NCBI GenBank assembly: GCA_040954595.2
Contig: CM082576.2
Location: 5,270,001-5,334,000, forward strand
DNA: 64,000 nt
DNA from: Balanoglossus misakiensis
Lineage: Eukaryota; Hemichordata
Reading direction: 5' to 3'
In this document: positions 24,701 through 37,900 of the stretch, piece by piece
How the letters are laid out: each line of letters starts with the position of its first letter
How positions within the stretch are numbered: the first letter of the stretch is position 1
Notes under the pieces: model-generated
Database searches by the model: none
Told to the model about the DNA's origin: nothing
Seen by the model: only the letters and a program-made list of their open reading frames with translations
Position numbers and translations under genes: made by a program

Positions 24701-27536
24701 ATCTTGAGACGACGCTGACACGAAATACACATCAGTGACGTGTGTGACGTAAAACGTTTTTCCAATCACTTTGAGAATGGCGTGCACCAACGCAACCTGG
24801 TCAATTGTCGCCCCTACAGACCTATTAAGATTATGTTTATCTTCTGAGCACGACATCACATCCAACGGGAAATCCGCGAAACTTTCACCCAGTGAAATGT
24901 CATCTGCCAAATCCTATACACAGAGTTATTTAGCAAGAAAGTCATTTTTCGTAACCCTAATACAATGTAAGTGTTGTGTGTTAACTCGGCTGAATGTACA
25001 TGTACTTGACTGGCGGTATGCTAATGAAGAAAGCTTTAACTTAAACGCCGAGATTAATGAAGCTAATGGACTTGTGACCGTCTGTAAATTTCACTTAAAT
25101 AATCACTCTTTTCTATCTTTCCCCCCCCCCCGCTTGACAGCACAAACAATATCATAGAACATCCACCCGCATACCACTCATTCATCTGCATAGTCATCTA
25201 TACACACACGTACATAACCGGCCTCAATCACTCACTCACCACAAATCCCTAAGAATTTGAGGTCTTGTCAGGTTAAATTTTTGATCCCTCTATGGTTGCA
25301 TTACCGCACACAGCTGTTTTTACCCCTTTTCAGAAAGGTGACGAAATGTCACCGCGTCCTGCTATTGCAGTGACAATCTGTGTTACTCGCCGCTTATCAA
25401 TCAACACTGGAAAATAAAAACAGGTACGAAGCACGAACCTTATGCCCTTCAGGAGGCATCGCGTGTCGTTAGTTAGCATGCTGGCTCATCCGAAAGGTTT
25501 TGAGCAAATCTGCAGTGTGCATGCATCTCTACGCGTTTTGTTAATCAGAAGCAGCGCAAGATTCCCTTGGACTATTATCGACCGTACCAAAAACGAACTC
25601 TTATGACGGGCTTAGACACGGACTAACTTTCATGGCAACTATTCCTATGTGGTACTTTATTGGGAGAAAGTTTCAAATCCACTGTTTTAAATTCTAATAA
25701 AGCACTATTACTTTTGCTGTGCGGTTTGCACCTCGATGAGTTTTGAAATCCACGCATGTTTGCCGAGCGAAAGCAGTATTTGTGTTTAATAAACTTTAAA
25801 GCAACTCGTTTCCCGCCAGTCCGGATATTGTGTCGACATCTCGTTAAGTTGATATTGTGAACTTTAAATGTGCAGCTTACCCAAGGCCGAGTTTGACTTT
25901 GTCAGATGAAAAACCGATATGAGACATACATACAATTTTAAACGTTACACTGGGTTTTGCAATGAGCCGCTAGAATACACTATTAACTGGTCTTTCGGCG
26001 TCAAGGTAGTCGAGGTATACGTATAAACTTACAATTTAGCAAATGGTAGGGTTTTCCTTTCTGCTATGAAGAAATATTGCAGTAACAACAGCACTCTATA
26101 CCCACAAACCGTTCCGCGTCGATTATCGATATTAAATATACAGGCTATTTGGAATTATAGTTTTGTGCTAAGGAGCATGTCCCGAGCGGCCATTCACACC
26201 GGGATTGCAACGGCGAATCGCAAACTCTCTGAAAAGACAACATTATCAGAGATTTGCCAACAGCAGGTGATTCTGTTTGTCAGTGCACTGCCGGGGGCAT
26301 TTCCGCGCTAACAGATTTCCATCTGTAAATTGTTGCATGCACTTGTGGTGATTGATTTCCCCGACGCAAAGACGCTCCCCCCACGTAAAGCCGATCATTA
26401 TCCTGAACGAACCAGATTCAGTGTTTGCACAAGTCGCTTTATATTGGCTTTGGTGCAGTCCATCAATTTTATCTGTAGTGATTGGATAAGTGCATATCAA
26501 ATAAATTGTGCGCGACCGTCGTGGACCTATCAGAGCTATAAACTGCGATTTCGAGTGACGTTCCCGTATGGGAAGCCTCAGCTGACTGAAGTCTAAATCT
26601 CGTCAAATTTTGTCAAATACAACCAGAAAAGACAAAAAAATGTGGATGGGGTGGGGGTGGGGGTGGCGCGGTATCGTTGTTACTACTACTACTAACTGTC
26701 CGAAGACGGCTTTTATCATGATTTGCTAGTTCATTCTCGCTTTTTTTTGATATCTTCCAGGATGTTTGATACCCACCCAGAGACGAGACGCTACTTCAAT
26801 TTTGGTGACGACGACATCGACTCATCGCATTCAAACAATATTCAGAAAATTAGAGAACACGGACTGCGCTTTATGAGTGTGGTTAAAAAATTACTCTGTT
26901 ACATGGATAATAAGGAACGATTTGATAATCTTCTGCTGGATCTTGGTAGGCAGCACCACTGTTACCAGGCCAACGCAGAATTAGTTCCAGTAAGTATAAA
27001 TCTCTTGCTGATGCTTAAAGGGACAAAGTCTCTCTCTCGCTGCCCTTTTCCCATTTATTATGTTTGATACAAGACACAGTTTATGTTATTCTTCATACAT
27101 AGCTAATCAACGTTCGACCACACACAAATTCCATCCCAATTGTAGGATATGAGAGTAGGTTCATGGGTAGCAAAAAGCTATCTTAGCTGAATCGCCTCTC
27201 TCTATTTAACCATGGTTGCTACGTACAGACCAAACCAGACCAGACCAAACCAGATTATTCCTACAATCTAATGACGTTAAACAACACACACTCCAAGTAC
27301 ATGCCAAACCTTTTTCATATAGAGAATACGACATCATAACGAATTTCCCCATGTCTCATTATTCGCAGATGTTTGGAGAATGCTTCGTGCAGACGATCAG
27401 ACCAACGCTTAAACACAGCTGGAATCCGAAGGTGGAGGAAGCCTGGAGTCAGCTGTTCAAGTACATATCATACATGATGAAACAAGGGATGGCGAAGGAA
27501 GGAAAGAAAAAGAAAGAATCGAAGCACGAGTCATAA
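18767..27536 (+). CDS. Globin A, globin X-like, predicted N-acylated
   Basis: Three coding exons, 18767-18900, 26761-26989 and 27369-27536, join to 176 aa. The product is a heme-binding globin with Phe57 (CD1), distal His78 (E7, in REHGLRFM) and proximal His110 (F8, in LGRQH). Introns fall at the two classic animal globin sites: phase 2 after helix B and phase 0 in helix G. The start MGCESS fits N-myristoylation at Gly2 with palmitoylation at Cys3, so attachment to the inner face of the plasma membrane is expected. Similarity to globin X runs through LTAEQKQLVADSWKEL, REHGLRFM and KVEEAWSQLFKY. The tail is strongly basic (KEGKKKKESKH). Oddities: the first intron is 7.9 kb with a GTATGT donor, whereas the paralogues use GTAAGT, and the F-G corner reads AELVP where the others have (V/I)(D/N)LVD. 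Function is inferred; signalling or redox roles are more likely than bulk oxygen transport. Confidence 0.93.
23798..23816. repeat. (TA)n microsatellite
   Basis: Simple TA repeat in globin A intron 1. Confidence 0.75.
24565..24618. repeat. (CT)n / poly-C low-complexity tract
   Basis: CT dinucleotides run into C homopolymers and back to CT. Located in globin A intron 1. Confidence 0.9.
26646..26668 (+). other. G-rich tract, possible G-quadruplex
   Basis: Three runs of four or five G and one of two G, separated by single T, end about 90 bases before the globin A exon 2 acceptor. It could fold in the transcript. Three long tracts plus GG allow at best a two-tetrad or bulged form. Confidence 0.4.
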
Positions 27537-29039
27537 TGCAACGCGGCATCCGCCGGAAGTTCACATTTGCAATGAAAATTCTGTCGCCTTTCTATGTATG
27601 CAAAGTGGAAGCGGACGAGGAAATTAATTCGACAATTGGACAGTTCCACTGAAATCCGTTATCGTAAACATCGTCATTTCTAATCTGAATACCATGAATT
27701 TTAAGTCATATTTTACACTACGAAGTAACCAGAGTGCCTGATGGTATTGTGACTCTTTAAGTGTTCGGGTGACTGTTTTCTGGAGAGTTCAGCAGAACCA
27801 TCACGTGACATCAACTTTCCAGGACTTATTTCTTCAACGGGTATCTGTATTTACAGCATGCGTCATTTCATACATATTTATAATGATTATATCTTGTGAT
27901 AATTCCAGTATAGATATGCAGAACTTAAAATTATGCGCATATTAATTAAAAACCACATAACGATTTGTCTGATGTTACGTTATAAGACAGCATGGGGCTA
28001 CAGCAAGGTATTTGCTGCTCCATTGGTGTTATTTTATTTATAGGACCAACAAGCGAAATTCGCTGATTTAAAGCTGTATTTTAGATCAACAGTCCACAAT
28101 TGATTTTGTGCCAATCTGATCACATGTTGGGATATATGACGTCAATGTCTGTTTTGTCAAGACGGTTGGTGAATTTTATGAAGAATTCGAATTTAATTAT
28201 TTGGCAGCGTGTATAAGCTTTTACCTTTGAAATGTGCAATGATGCAAGTATAGATCCGATGTAAATTTCGAAAAAAAAATAACCTCATTCCACACGTTAA
28301 TGCATGAAGAGTAACACGTACAAAACTATGCAAATTTTCGATACTGTAGGGAAAAAAATGTCGATGCATATAAGCAAAGCAGAAATGCCACCCAGTGAGA
28401 CAATTACAACTCACGACTGTGGCACCACAAAACCAGTTTTTAGGGTCTGCTAGGGGCATAATTCAGACTGATAGTAAAGTTAAAGACTTGCCACAATCGT
28501 GTGACCTTTGGCCTCAGCAAACATAAACGATAAGTGTAAGTATTGGTTTCTGTTTCATAGTTGGATTGGTTATCATGTGAGTCACCAATATAATTGTTTT
28601 TTGAAAAAATAAGCTTATTCTACCTAACATAATCTACTATATGGTAAGTGCGGAATAATTACATATGCGTATGAGAATTGGGTAATTCACACAGAATCGT
28701 TTACATTTGTGCCATATTCGTAATGATACAATGATCACGTGTCAAATCAGGATCCTATCTGATTGTTTAGATATTCAGAAACGTCTAGCAGCTTTTCTAA
28801 TGTTTTGATGTACACTGATACTTATCCATAGAACATATAGTTTAAATGAATTTTGTATTTGTCTAATTTCCATTCCATTGGTTCGTATTTACACAAATTC
28901 AAGAGGTTAAGTTTGTGTACTCTATTTCAGTATGTATCAATAATTCCATTTATTCACAGATCATATTTTGCGCTTGTATTAAATACTGTACTATATTTAC
29001 AAGCACCATCATCTCTGACTTGATTTTACGAATATTTTG

Positions 29040-29045
29040 AATAAA
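29040..29045 (+). terminator. AATAAA, candidate poly(A) signal for globin A
   Basis: First canonical AATAAA I find after the globin A stop, implying a 1.5-kb 3' UTR if used. An ATTAAA at about 27946 is an earlier, weaker candidate. Confidence 0.3.
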
Positions 29046-29951
29046 CCTCAAACAAAATCAATTCAGTCGATGACTGCTTTCGTAGATGACAATGGAAATT
29101 ATTGCACGCTGCCCAACATTTTTATGTACCAGTATCGGCAAGATGATTGACCTGTGAATGAACTTGCCGCAAAACAATATATGTCAATCTTGGGGTTGAG
29201 TTTCTTCATAGAAACGAGTGGCAATATCAGTACTACATTCCCTACAGAATCCGTTGTGGCTAATTAGTAAGGAAATCTTAAACGACGCTATCTTCAATGA
29301 AAAGTTAGATGAGGATAACGATACTACATCCGGATATCTTTCATGTTCTTGCTCGACTATAATTTAAATGGGTCCCTTTAAACCACTGGAGATAAAGGTT
29401 TTATTTACACCATCAACATTGGAACATTACTTCATGTGCCAGTAAGTTCCTCGGGTGACGTTTCCTGCTTTATGATTCTGCGTCACGTTTCTCCTCCTGG
29501 ACCAGAGACAGGACTTTTCCATCATCAGCTCTTGTATGCAACATCGAAGACAGCGAAAATAAGGGGCATGTCTTTATAGGGGAGTGCTCACAAGAGTATG
29601 AAAAGCAAGGTAGAAAATCGACAAGGGTAGGTACAATCATCTGCTTATTTTCTGAACCTTTGCATTTAGGCTTTATCGTTTTGTAAAAGGGCCACCAAAA
29701 TGAAATCGACAATGGTACGCAGATCTTCCAACTGCAAGTTCAAGGTGAAGGGCATGATTTATATTTGATAGCTCACGTGCACGTTTTACGCACGTACATG
29801 TATGACCACCGGGTCTGTTTATCTACCTTTTCGACGTCGTCAATGTTATGGGCGCGTCAAGTATGAAATACGTTCCACGACCTCGGTGTAGTTCAATAGG
29901 TCAGCGCCGGAGTCCATAGAAACGACTCGTTTATAGTCCACTGTACGTCAT

Positions 29952-29979
29952 GTTTCATCGGTGCCCGTAGCGATGAAAC
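29952..29979. other. Perfect 9-bp stem hairpin
   Basis: GTTTCATCG and CGATGAAAC are separated by ten bases. No function is assigned. Confidence 0.4.
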
Positions 29980-30056
29980 GCGGTTGTATACACTGTGACT
30001 GTTATAGATGGCTACAGTATAGGATGGGAAGGTACACGCGTAAAAGCGAAAACGTC

Positions 30057-30072
30057 GTATACTATAGTATAC
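30057..30072. other. Perfect 16-bp palindrome
   Basis: GTATACTATAGTATAC reads the same on both strands. Located 80 bases after the hairpin at 29952. Confidence 0.5.
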
Positions 30073-33000
30073 CAAAACCCGACGCCATCAGAAAGTTATG
30101 GGCTTACAAAGTTGAAGCTAAAAATCAAACTACGCGAAAATACAGATCCCACATTTCCCACGGGCATGGCGGCAAATATATTTTGTTTTCCGACATGTAA
30201 ATGTACATACACACGGCCATGTACACACTGATGCAGTCATCAGAGTTATACATCATTCATTTTCCTGCAGATGAGTTAATGCATTGAACATATTATAGGA
30301 TGTACTGGGAATTCAAGTCATATACAATTTACAATGTGTATACAGTCTGGTGAAATATTCAAAGTGTAGAGATCCCCTTGAAGGTAATGATGCCTTAAAG
30401 GTTACGACTAAAAAGCCACCAAGTGGAAAATATAGGGCCCTGGTTTCGGCAGAGCTGGGGAGCCAAGTGTGACCCGACTTTGAATGTTACCCATTTTCCG
30501 ATCCGACAGGCAGCAATGCGAGTCGTTCGATGCGGCCTTCCCATCCCTTTGTTCAATTGTGCGAATCTCATGCCGTGGCTTACTATATATCCGTTTGATG
30601 CCTCGGGGATCTGTGGACATGCCCGTCACCAGCTTTGTATAAATATGTAATCATTTACGTTTAATACTACACCATTTCACCTTTGTTTTAGAAACGCGTC
30701 CTGATGTCTGACAAACAGCATGACTTTGAATCATATTTCCTTTCGAATTATTGGCAAATTGCAAGTGTTCCAGGTACGAAGAATTGACCAGATGCAATAT
30801 TTCTTCGGGTCAGCGGGTGAGAAAGCGATTATACAGGGGCCCCTGCGTCTCAAGTCTTTCTCCCCACTGAAGAATGACAAATTGGGCGGTGAAAATGTTT
30901 CCATACACATGCATCAACTATAATAAATAGTGATTAAATGTCTCACTGCGAGAGTGTTGATTGCCAGACGTCAATTCATCAGGTGCAAGAGCGTGGAGGA
31001 ATCTGACTGAGGCTTTATACTACGTGACCGTACCGATGGTGTTCATGGTAATAAATAAATAAAACCAATGTTATTCACCTAGGATGTTTATAACTAATGT
31101 GTGCACCGCGTTCAATGATGTACATGGGAATTGCAGGTGTCTCTTAGCAGTGCTTAATCATATGCTCGTGTGTGTAACTAACTACTTGCATATGCCTATA
31201 GGCCCGGTTGGTAAAATTACACGGCAGCAGCAGTGTAGTGTGCAGTAAACAACCAAAATTGTCGCTGTAATAGCAGTCACGAAGAATACTCCAATGTTAC
31301 TGTACTTGACGCAGCCATTTAGGGGGTTATTTAAAACTGTTTATAAGTATTTCTGGCTAAGAGCGTGCAATGCTTGTGCGTATAAAGTATGACACTTTCA
31401 TCAATAAGGGCGAAGAACTTAAAACATGCGTAGATCTAATTTGGCAGGAAACCATCGCCGCTAATTTACGATTTTTATGACACGGCTGTTTTTGATGAAA
31501 GCTGAAAACCTTTCAATACAGCAATTTCAGCATGGGCGTCTTAAAGACGCACTGCAATATAACTAATTAACATTTTACGAAATCGTGACACATCTGTAAG
31601 ATGTTATTGGGAATCGATTTAAGAGAACGGGGATAGCGATGAACTTCCGGTCATGCTTCTCGTCTTCTGAGAAAAAAAACCCACCGTAAATGTTAATATA
31701 CTTCTCGGTCAAGTTCAGAGTGAGCTAATTACAGAAATTTGACAAAAATTCTAGTTTGTGGTGACGTGTGCTCTCAAGAGGTTGTTACCATAGCACTGCT
31801 TATAGTTGCTCTGGCTTACGCACAATCGAAACCACGCACACCATTCTGTTTATACATTAACCCGCATGTTCAATTTCAATGCTGCTGTAACGATAGTGAC
31901 AAGTCCCAGCTCTGAAAGGCTAATGGAAACAGCCTAAATTCCCAAGGGCTCTCTCCCTCTTACAGATAATCGATTTTAATGACACTTTGAAGGGTTTCCC
32001 ATTGCCAAAAAGAGATTGTACTTAAATATGTTTCGTTTCAATCGCCTGCCATTACAAGTATCGAAATTAATAGCGCAGAAATCCAAGAAAAACGACAAAA
32101 ATCAATACTCTATTATTAATCGAAACTGCAGTGTTCACATTGTCCATTCGCAATGGAAATGAAGGACGTCAATACCTGACTGAGACTTAGTCGTAATTTT
32201 AGAATTTGTGAAACGAATGACTAAAGTTCGTGTTCAAGACATTATGATTTTGAGTGGTGGATTTTCTGTGATTGGCAAGCACGTTATATTGTGCAGAAGC
32301 TGCAATACTAAGCCTTTCATATGAAAATATTTCAATGCATAAAATTCATTATCATAAACCGACTTGACTGGTGTTTATTTTGTGTCCCATGCGAAGAAAA
32401 CGGGCGTTTGATTGGCACGGATTGATTTTTTAATTATTAGATGCGTCTGTTCAGGCTGCAGGATGCAGGCAACGCTGACTATGCTAATCCGAGAACTTCC
32501 GGAACAAAGATAGCCTACACAAAAAATATAGGTTGCTCGTGAAATTTGCCTTTTGTTGTCACGTTGCCAATAGCGTTTTTCACTCATATGACAGGATCCA
32601 ATACAGGCGAAAACTGGCTAACATACAACACTTCATTGGTCCGATCTCAGGGACTAGAACATTCATTTAGCTTTTGTACATCTTCTTTCAGAATGGGTTC
32701 AATCTGATGCCACCAGAGAAAACTTTTTGTAAAACTACAAAGGGTCGCTTCAAAGGGTAATTAATTGAGCTTAGTTAATGTATGCATAATTAATATCACT
32801 GACCTTTCAGGTGTGTCCCTCTGGAACCACCCTAAATGTAGTTTATAATCTTTTTGCGGGTTGATGGGACTAATTATGAAAGTGGTGACGTGCCCTTCGA
32901 AGCGTGGGACGACGGACGTGTTTCCCAAGTGTAGACGTGGTTGCCAGGCGACGATTCCACTCTTCATCGCACACAAAAAACGACAAGAAAATGTGCCTTG

Positions 33001-33568
33001 GCGCTTGCACTGAAATCAAACAAACGAAACCGGAAACGTGAACTTCGAAAAAATCAGTGATATTGGTGTCGTGTACTCGAATAACTTACACGTATCTAGG
33101 GCAGCCAGCATCGGCAACGTATACGATGTAAATATTTAAACATAGACGACGCTGGGGAATTAGATCAATTTCAGAAATATATTAGCTTTCCTCACTAATT
33201 GTATTATATGTAAATGGCCATAGGTTCTCGCTGGTGGTTCGATGTTCATTCGGCATTCAACTGGGAAAAAGTGAATGGGCCCCGGTACTGTACAAACGAA
33301 GCTTCGTGCGGCGAGAACGAACAGGCGAATTATCTGGTGTATCGTTCCAATCTCTACAAAACGCTTTCATACTGCTTCAAGTCCAAGGTCACACTTATAA
33401 AACAGTTTGGGTCACGTTGGCAATTTAGCAAGTACGTCGAGGAGTCGATATCAACGCAAATCAATAATATAACTGTATCTTAGTCGTTGGTATTGTTGAA
33501 TAATTACGAATCTTTTTAGTTGATAAATTTAGTTGTGAATGTAATGACATATTTATTCATACAATGAG

Positions 33569-33596
33569 TCTTTCTTTCTTTCTTTCTTTCTTTCTT
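33569..33596. repeat. (CTTT)n microsatellite
   Basis: About seven tandem CTTT copies in the globin A to B spacer. Confidence 0.9.
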
Positions 33597-34118
33597 CAAT
33601 AGTTAATACATACTCATGTCCTCTCAGTAATACAGTGACAATGTAGCGTTTATAAATACGACAGAGTAAAATGCTGAACTAATATAATTACTGTTTTTGT
33701 GATATCAGGTGTAGTGCATGGTCAATTTTATATTTTAAGCGAGTGAGAGGCAGTGCATGAGAGACAGGGAGAATACAGGTTCATTTTCGCTTCGTTCTTT
33801 TAAAATGTCATTATTCCTGCGCAACACGTGCAATTCAAATTTGATTAAAACACGAGTATTTGTCGCAGCAATCTGTCATATAACCTTCAATTACTACGCA
33901 TTTTTTGGTTGAATTATTAGGTACTTCGACTTGATAGATAGTTGTTTACACGAAACAACTGCAGTGTCGCTGTTCTTCAATTGCATACCCCAGGTGGTCA
34001 AGTGACCAAGTAATCAGAAACATCGTTCGTATATCCCGGCGACAACGGCAACCAGATAGTAATCTGTTTAAGAAGTGTTTAATACAAAATAGAACATCAA
34101 GCACATATACATCTGTTG

Positions 34119-34131
34119 CCCCCCCCCCCCC
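34119..34131. repeat. C13 homopolymer
   Basis: Thirteen C in a row. Length may be unreliable in the assembly. Confidence 0.8.
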
Positions 34132-34964
34132 ATATAGTATAGATTTAAGTTTATATTCGCAGTTTAAAGCTCCAGTAACTCCAACTTTGAGATATTTTCT
34201 ATGTTTGTTTCAACTGTGGTGTCTTGTTATACTCTGTAAAACATAAAGGATTGCTAAGTTTAAGTTGTTCCACACAGCCCTTTGTTTAGAAATCAGTATT
34301 TTTCTTGTTGAAAATTGACTCATTCCGGACTTGAATTCATTTGTCAAAAATAACAATGGCCGTTGATCATATACAGGCTTTGTTGAAAAGCTTAAAGGTG
34401 AATATATCATGGAGCCATCCATAGTAGAACAAGAAACAGGAGTTGATACGTGGAGAAAAGAAAAGTTTCTACTTATTCTGGACCCCTTTGTAAATTTATT
34501 ATGTCAAAATGAGAGTTTGTCTGAATTAGACAATTGTCCATCAGTGTCGAGCAGGTAAACATATTTGCAACATAATTGAACACGTTATGGGCCCTGAGAT
34601 GCAATGCGGAAGTCATTAAAGATGAACGTACCAATTGCTCACTTTTATTGTAATTCAGCCGTGGCACGAGTGAGAGTCACGTGACACAACGGCCCCGAAG
34701 GCCGCTACGGTAATTGGACTCAACTGATATACCGCATTTAGCTTGAATTGTGGCTCGTTTTTTCCCTCCTTTATCATGTTAAATCAACGCCACGCCGACG
34801 GCTTCCGCCACCAAACGGTCACGGAAACAGCAGCTCTGGAAGCGACGCAAGATAAATTCTGAAGCGGATGAAGAACACGTCTGGAAATACGTCAAAGAAT
34901 CAGACAGATTGAAATCCTACTGCAGGTATCCTGCATCTCACTACTACGGGAGAAAAAAACAACG

Positions 34965-37900
34965 ATGGGCTGCAGCGCTTCTGCCGACAAGGAGACGGAG
35001 GATTCGCCACTGACGAACGAGCACCGACAACTGATTGCGGAGTCGTGGAAGGAGCTCCACGTTGATCTGGAGAGGATAGGCATGCTTCTGTTCATGGGGT
35101 AAGTCGGTCATCTTCAGACCGCAATGTTCTCAATGCCATGACATCAATCACCTGTTCCGATGTTTAGCTCCAATGTCAATTGATTTGTGCGTATGGTGAC
35201 ATGGCGGATCAATTATTGTTTCCTGTTCGATAATACGTGTTCGGGATATTTGATATCAGAAGAATCAGAATGCATTGACAATTAAATGCAGAGGAAAAAT
35301 CTTATTTTGACGGGGCAAGCAATCAGTATTTTTATAATACAGCACAAATTGGCAATTATCGACATCATGATGAAAGATGTCTTTGTGACTTATCTAGCTG
35401 AAACGTCTATTTAGGATTCTATAGATATCTTACTCATCAGATAGTAAGCTCATTATACATATTAGATGCAAACTTTTGAGCAGTTTAAATATCTGACGTC
35501 CATAAATGGTTATCATAAAAAAATGTTGCAAATTAAGACAATGTCTATTTCAATACAGATATTATTCTGGAAAGCCTTGCATTTCAGAAAAACGGGGAAA
35601 GGGAATACTAACATGAATTGCAATGAACATTGTCTAATATAGAGATTATCCTAATTTCTCTTTTAAAGAATACGTTTTCCTTCAATTGCGATTTATTTCA
35701 TTTTGTTCCTGTTTCTGCACTTGGCCATTTAGCATTTTTCTCCGTTGTATCAGTTTATACATTTGCGACAGTAACGTGATTATTTCAAGTTCACTAAATA
35801 CCTTCCTTTGAATCACGCCGCCATAGAACTTATTGGACTTTGAACTCTTAGTTGGTGAAATGACAAGCAATCGTCTGATATGCTTGGCGGATTATAGCCA
35901 ATTGAATCGTGGCGCTCACCGGTACATTGTCTGAATTCTGCCAATTGCTGTAATAGGCGTTAATGACTCAGCAGCATGTCTCATAGAATCCTCACTTCGT
36001 TTCAAAATGTTCACTTAATGCAACATACCATTACAGAGGCTACGATACGTTCTCCAGGAGACCGCAGGTTGGTATGGACGATGCCTGCTATTAAAAAATC
36101 CAAAAATGAGGCCATTAACACCTAATCTTATTATTCTCGTAGCGCAGAGACAGTGAAATTAACTCGAACACATTTTTAGGACACATTCCTCTCGATGGAA
36201 TTCATTTGATTGAGTTCGTTTTTTTTCGATCCGTTCACATTATCTTCTCGTAATGCATTTTTAGATTTTTATCACGCCGTAATTACCCAGAGGAAAAAAG
36301 ACCCACCAAGAATGGGACACTTGAAGCGCTTTATATCAAACCTTGCCAAATTCTGTCAAGTGCGTGACATGATATATCGTGATATTAATATAATTTCAGT
36401 TACCGTTGATCTTCTTTTCAGACAAACCACTATTAAATCAATCCATGTATGAAAATTACAAAAGATTGTTATCAGCATTTGTACACTTTTGCTGTGTAAT
36501 AGTTCTGCAGTCACGTTTCATTCGTCCAATTTGTTCATATCCATGCATGTCCGCGCCTATAGCCTGCATTCGTGTTTTTGACATAGTCATATACATTAAA
36601 AATGAGACAAGTTGAAAACTGCCCAATGACAGATTTTAACGGGTGGCCAAGCGAAAGAAGGTGCGCAATCATATAATAATTCGAAGACTTAGACACGCTC
36701 ATTTGACCATGCATGGACATGTGTAAATTAGAGGAGAGTTTTTTTTCACAAATTTAATTTACTGTACCCCAGGGTGCGTTGATTTTCGCCTAGCCTAGCG
36801 CCTAGACATACAAACCATTGATAAATGCGAATATTACAAGAAAACATCCATTTAGGCACGCTTCATTATGAGTAATGTACGCATTACCAAATCAGCCTAT
36901 ACCCTGCATGTGTCAATTGGCTCAATTGGAGTCAAATCACTCTCACAATGTTGACCTAGTTGTTTCTGTCTCATTCATGTTTCATTTCTCAAGGTCGTAA
37001 ATTTTCTGCGGAATTTACGACGCTTTGTGTCTTGCCCACCGTGAAACGAACACGCTGATAAATTGAGCATGAAACTATTGGGCATGTAACTAAACTGTTC
37101 ATTTCGGTATCTATAATAGGATATGCTAACACCATCAGGTGCTAGAGAAATGGTCTAACTAGCCGAGTCTACTTTTTTCTACGACTTGCCGTACATTTTT
37201 GGCATTTGGAGTAAACTAATTGTTTCTCATTTCCCCTCCCTTCCAACTAACTATAAGTCCCTCAAAACGCACGCAACGTTCAATTATGTGATCACTTTTG
37301 GAGATCCCGAACGGTGCTGAAAGCACAGCACGAGGCTTTTTTGTGTCATGGAGAGGCTCAAATAAGTGTATTGCATGCCAATCACATAAAAATGAGTTCA
37401 TGACATTTGAAGAACTTCCGTGTCATCGAGTTTGACCCGAGCTCACATCCCGATCAATATGACTGACACGTAACAACTGACGGTCAACAGTAAACACATT
37501 CTGAAATCACAATCAATCTCTGTCGCCCATCGATCAATTTGATGGCAAGAGTGGAATGAGGAGAAGTTCCGAGTTGTATATCAAAAGATTATATGAAGAA
37601 ATCCGCGAAAGCATCAAATAAGAAATCGGACAGGTGGTTGGGGGTCCAGCTACCAAATGTAAATCAGGATACGATAACACAGAAAACTTATTTCCTACAA
37701 AATCGTAGGCAAGCCATTGAAACCGACAAAATGCCAGGTGTTTCCATCCCACCCAAAAACAACAACCACCACCACCACCACAACAACAACAAACAGACAA
37801 ACCCAATATGTTTTGAAGTTCGTGTGGTCGACAACTGGAGGATCTTTTTTATCAGGAATTGGACATTTTAACAGAAGACGCCCATTGTGGTAAAGCTCCC

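Larger units (their letters stand above)
18901..26760. other. Globin A intron 1 (7.9 kb)
   Basis: AT-rich with no recognised gene, RNA gene or mobile element. Contains a TA run (about 22300-22314 and 23798-23816), a CT-rich microsatellite (24565-24618) and a G-rich tract (26646-26668). Confidence 0.6.
27537..34964. other. Intergenic between globins A and B
   Basis: Contains the globin A 3' flank, a small hairpin and a palindrome near 29952-30072, a (CTTT)n microsatellite and a C13 run. No recognised exon or mobile element was found in 7.4 kb. Confidence 0.55.

Noticed and set aside
24771-25157. 128-codon open frame in globin A intron 1
   Set aside because: No domain or splice context.
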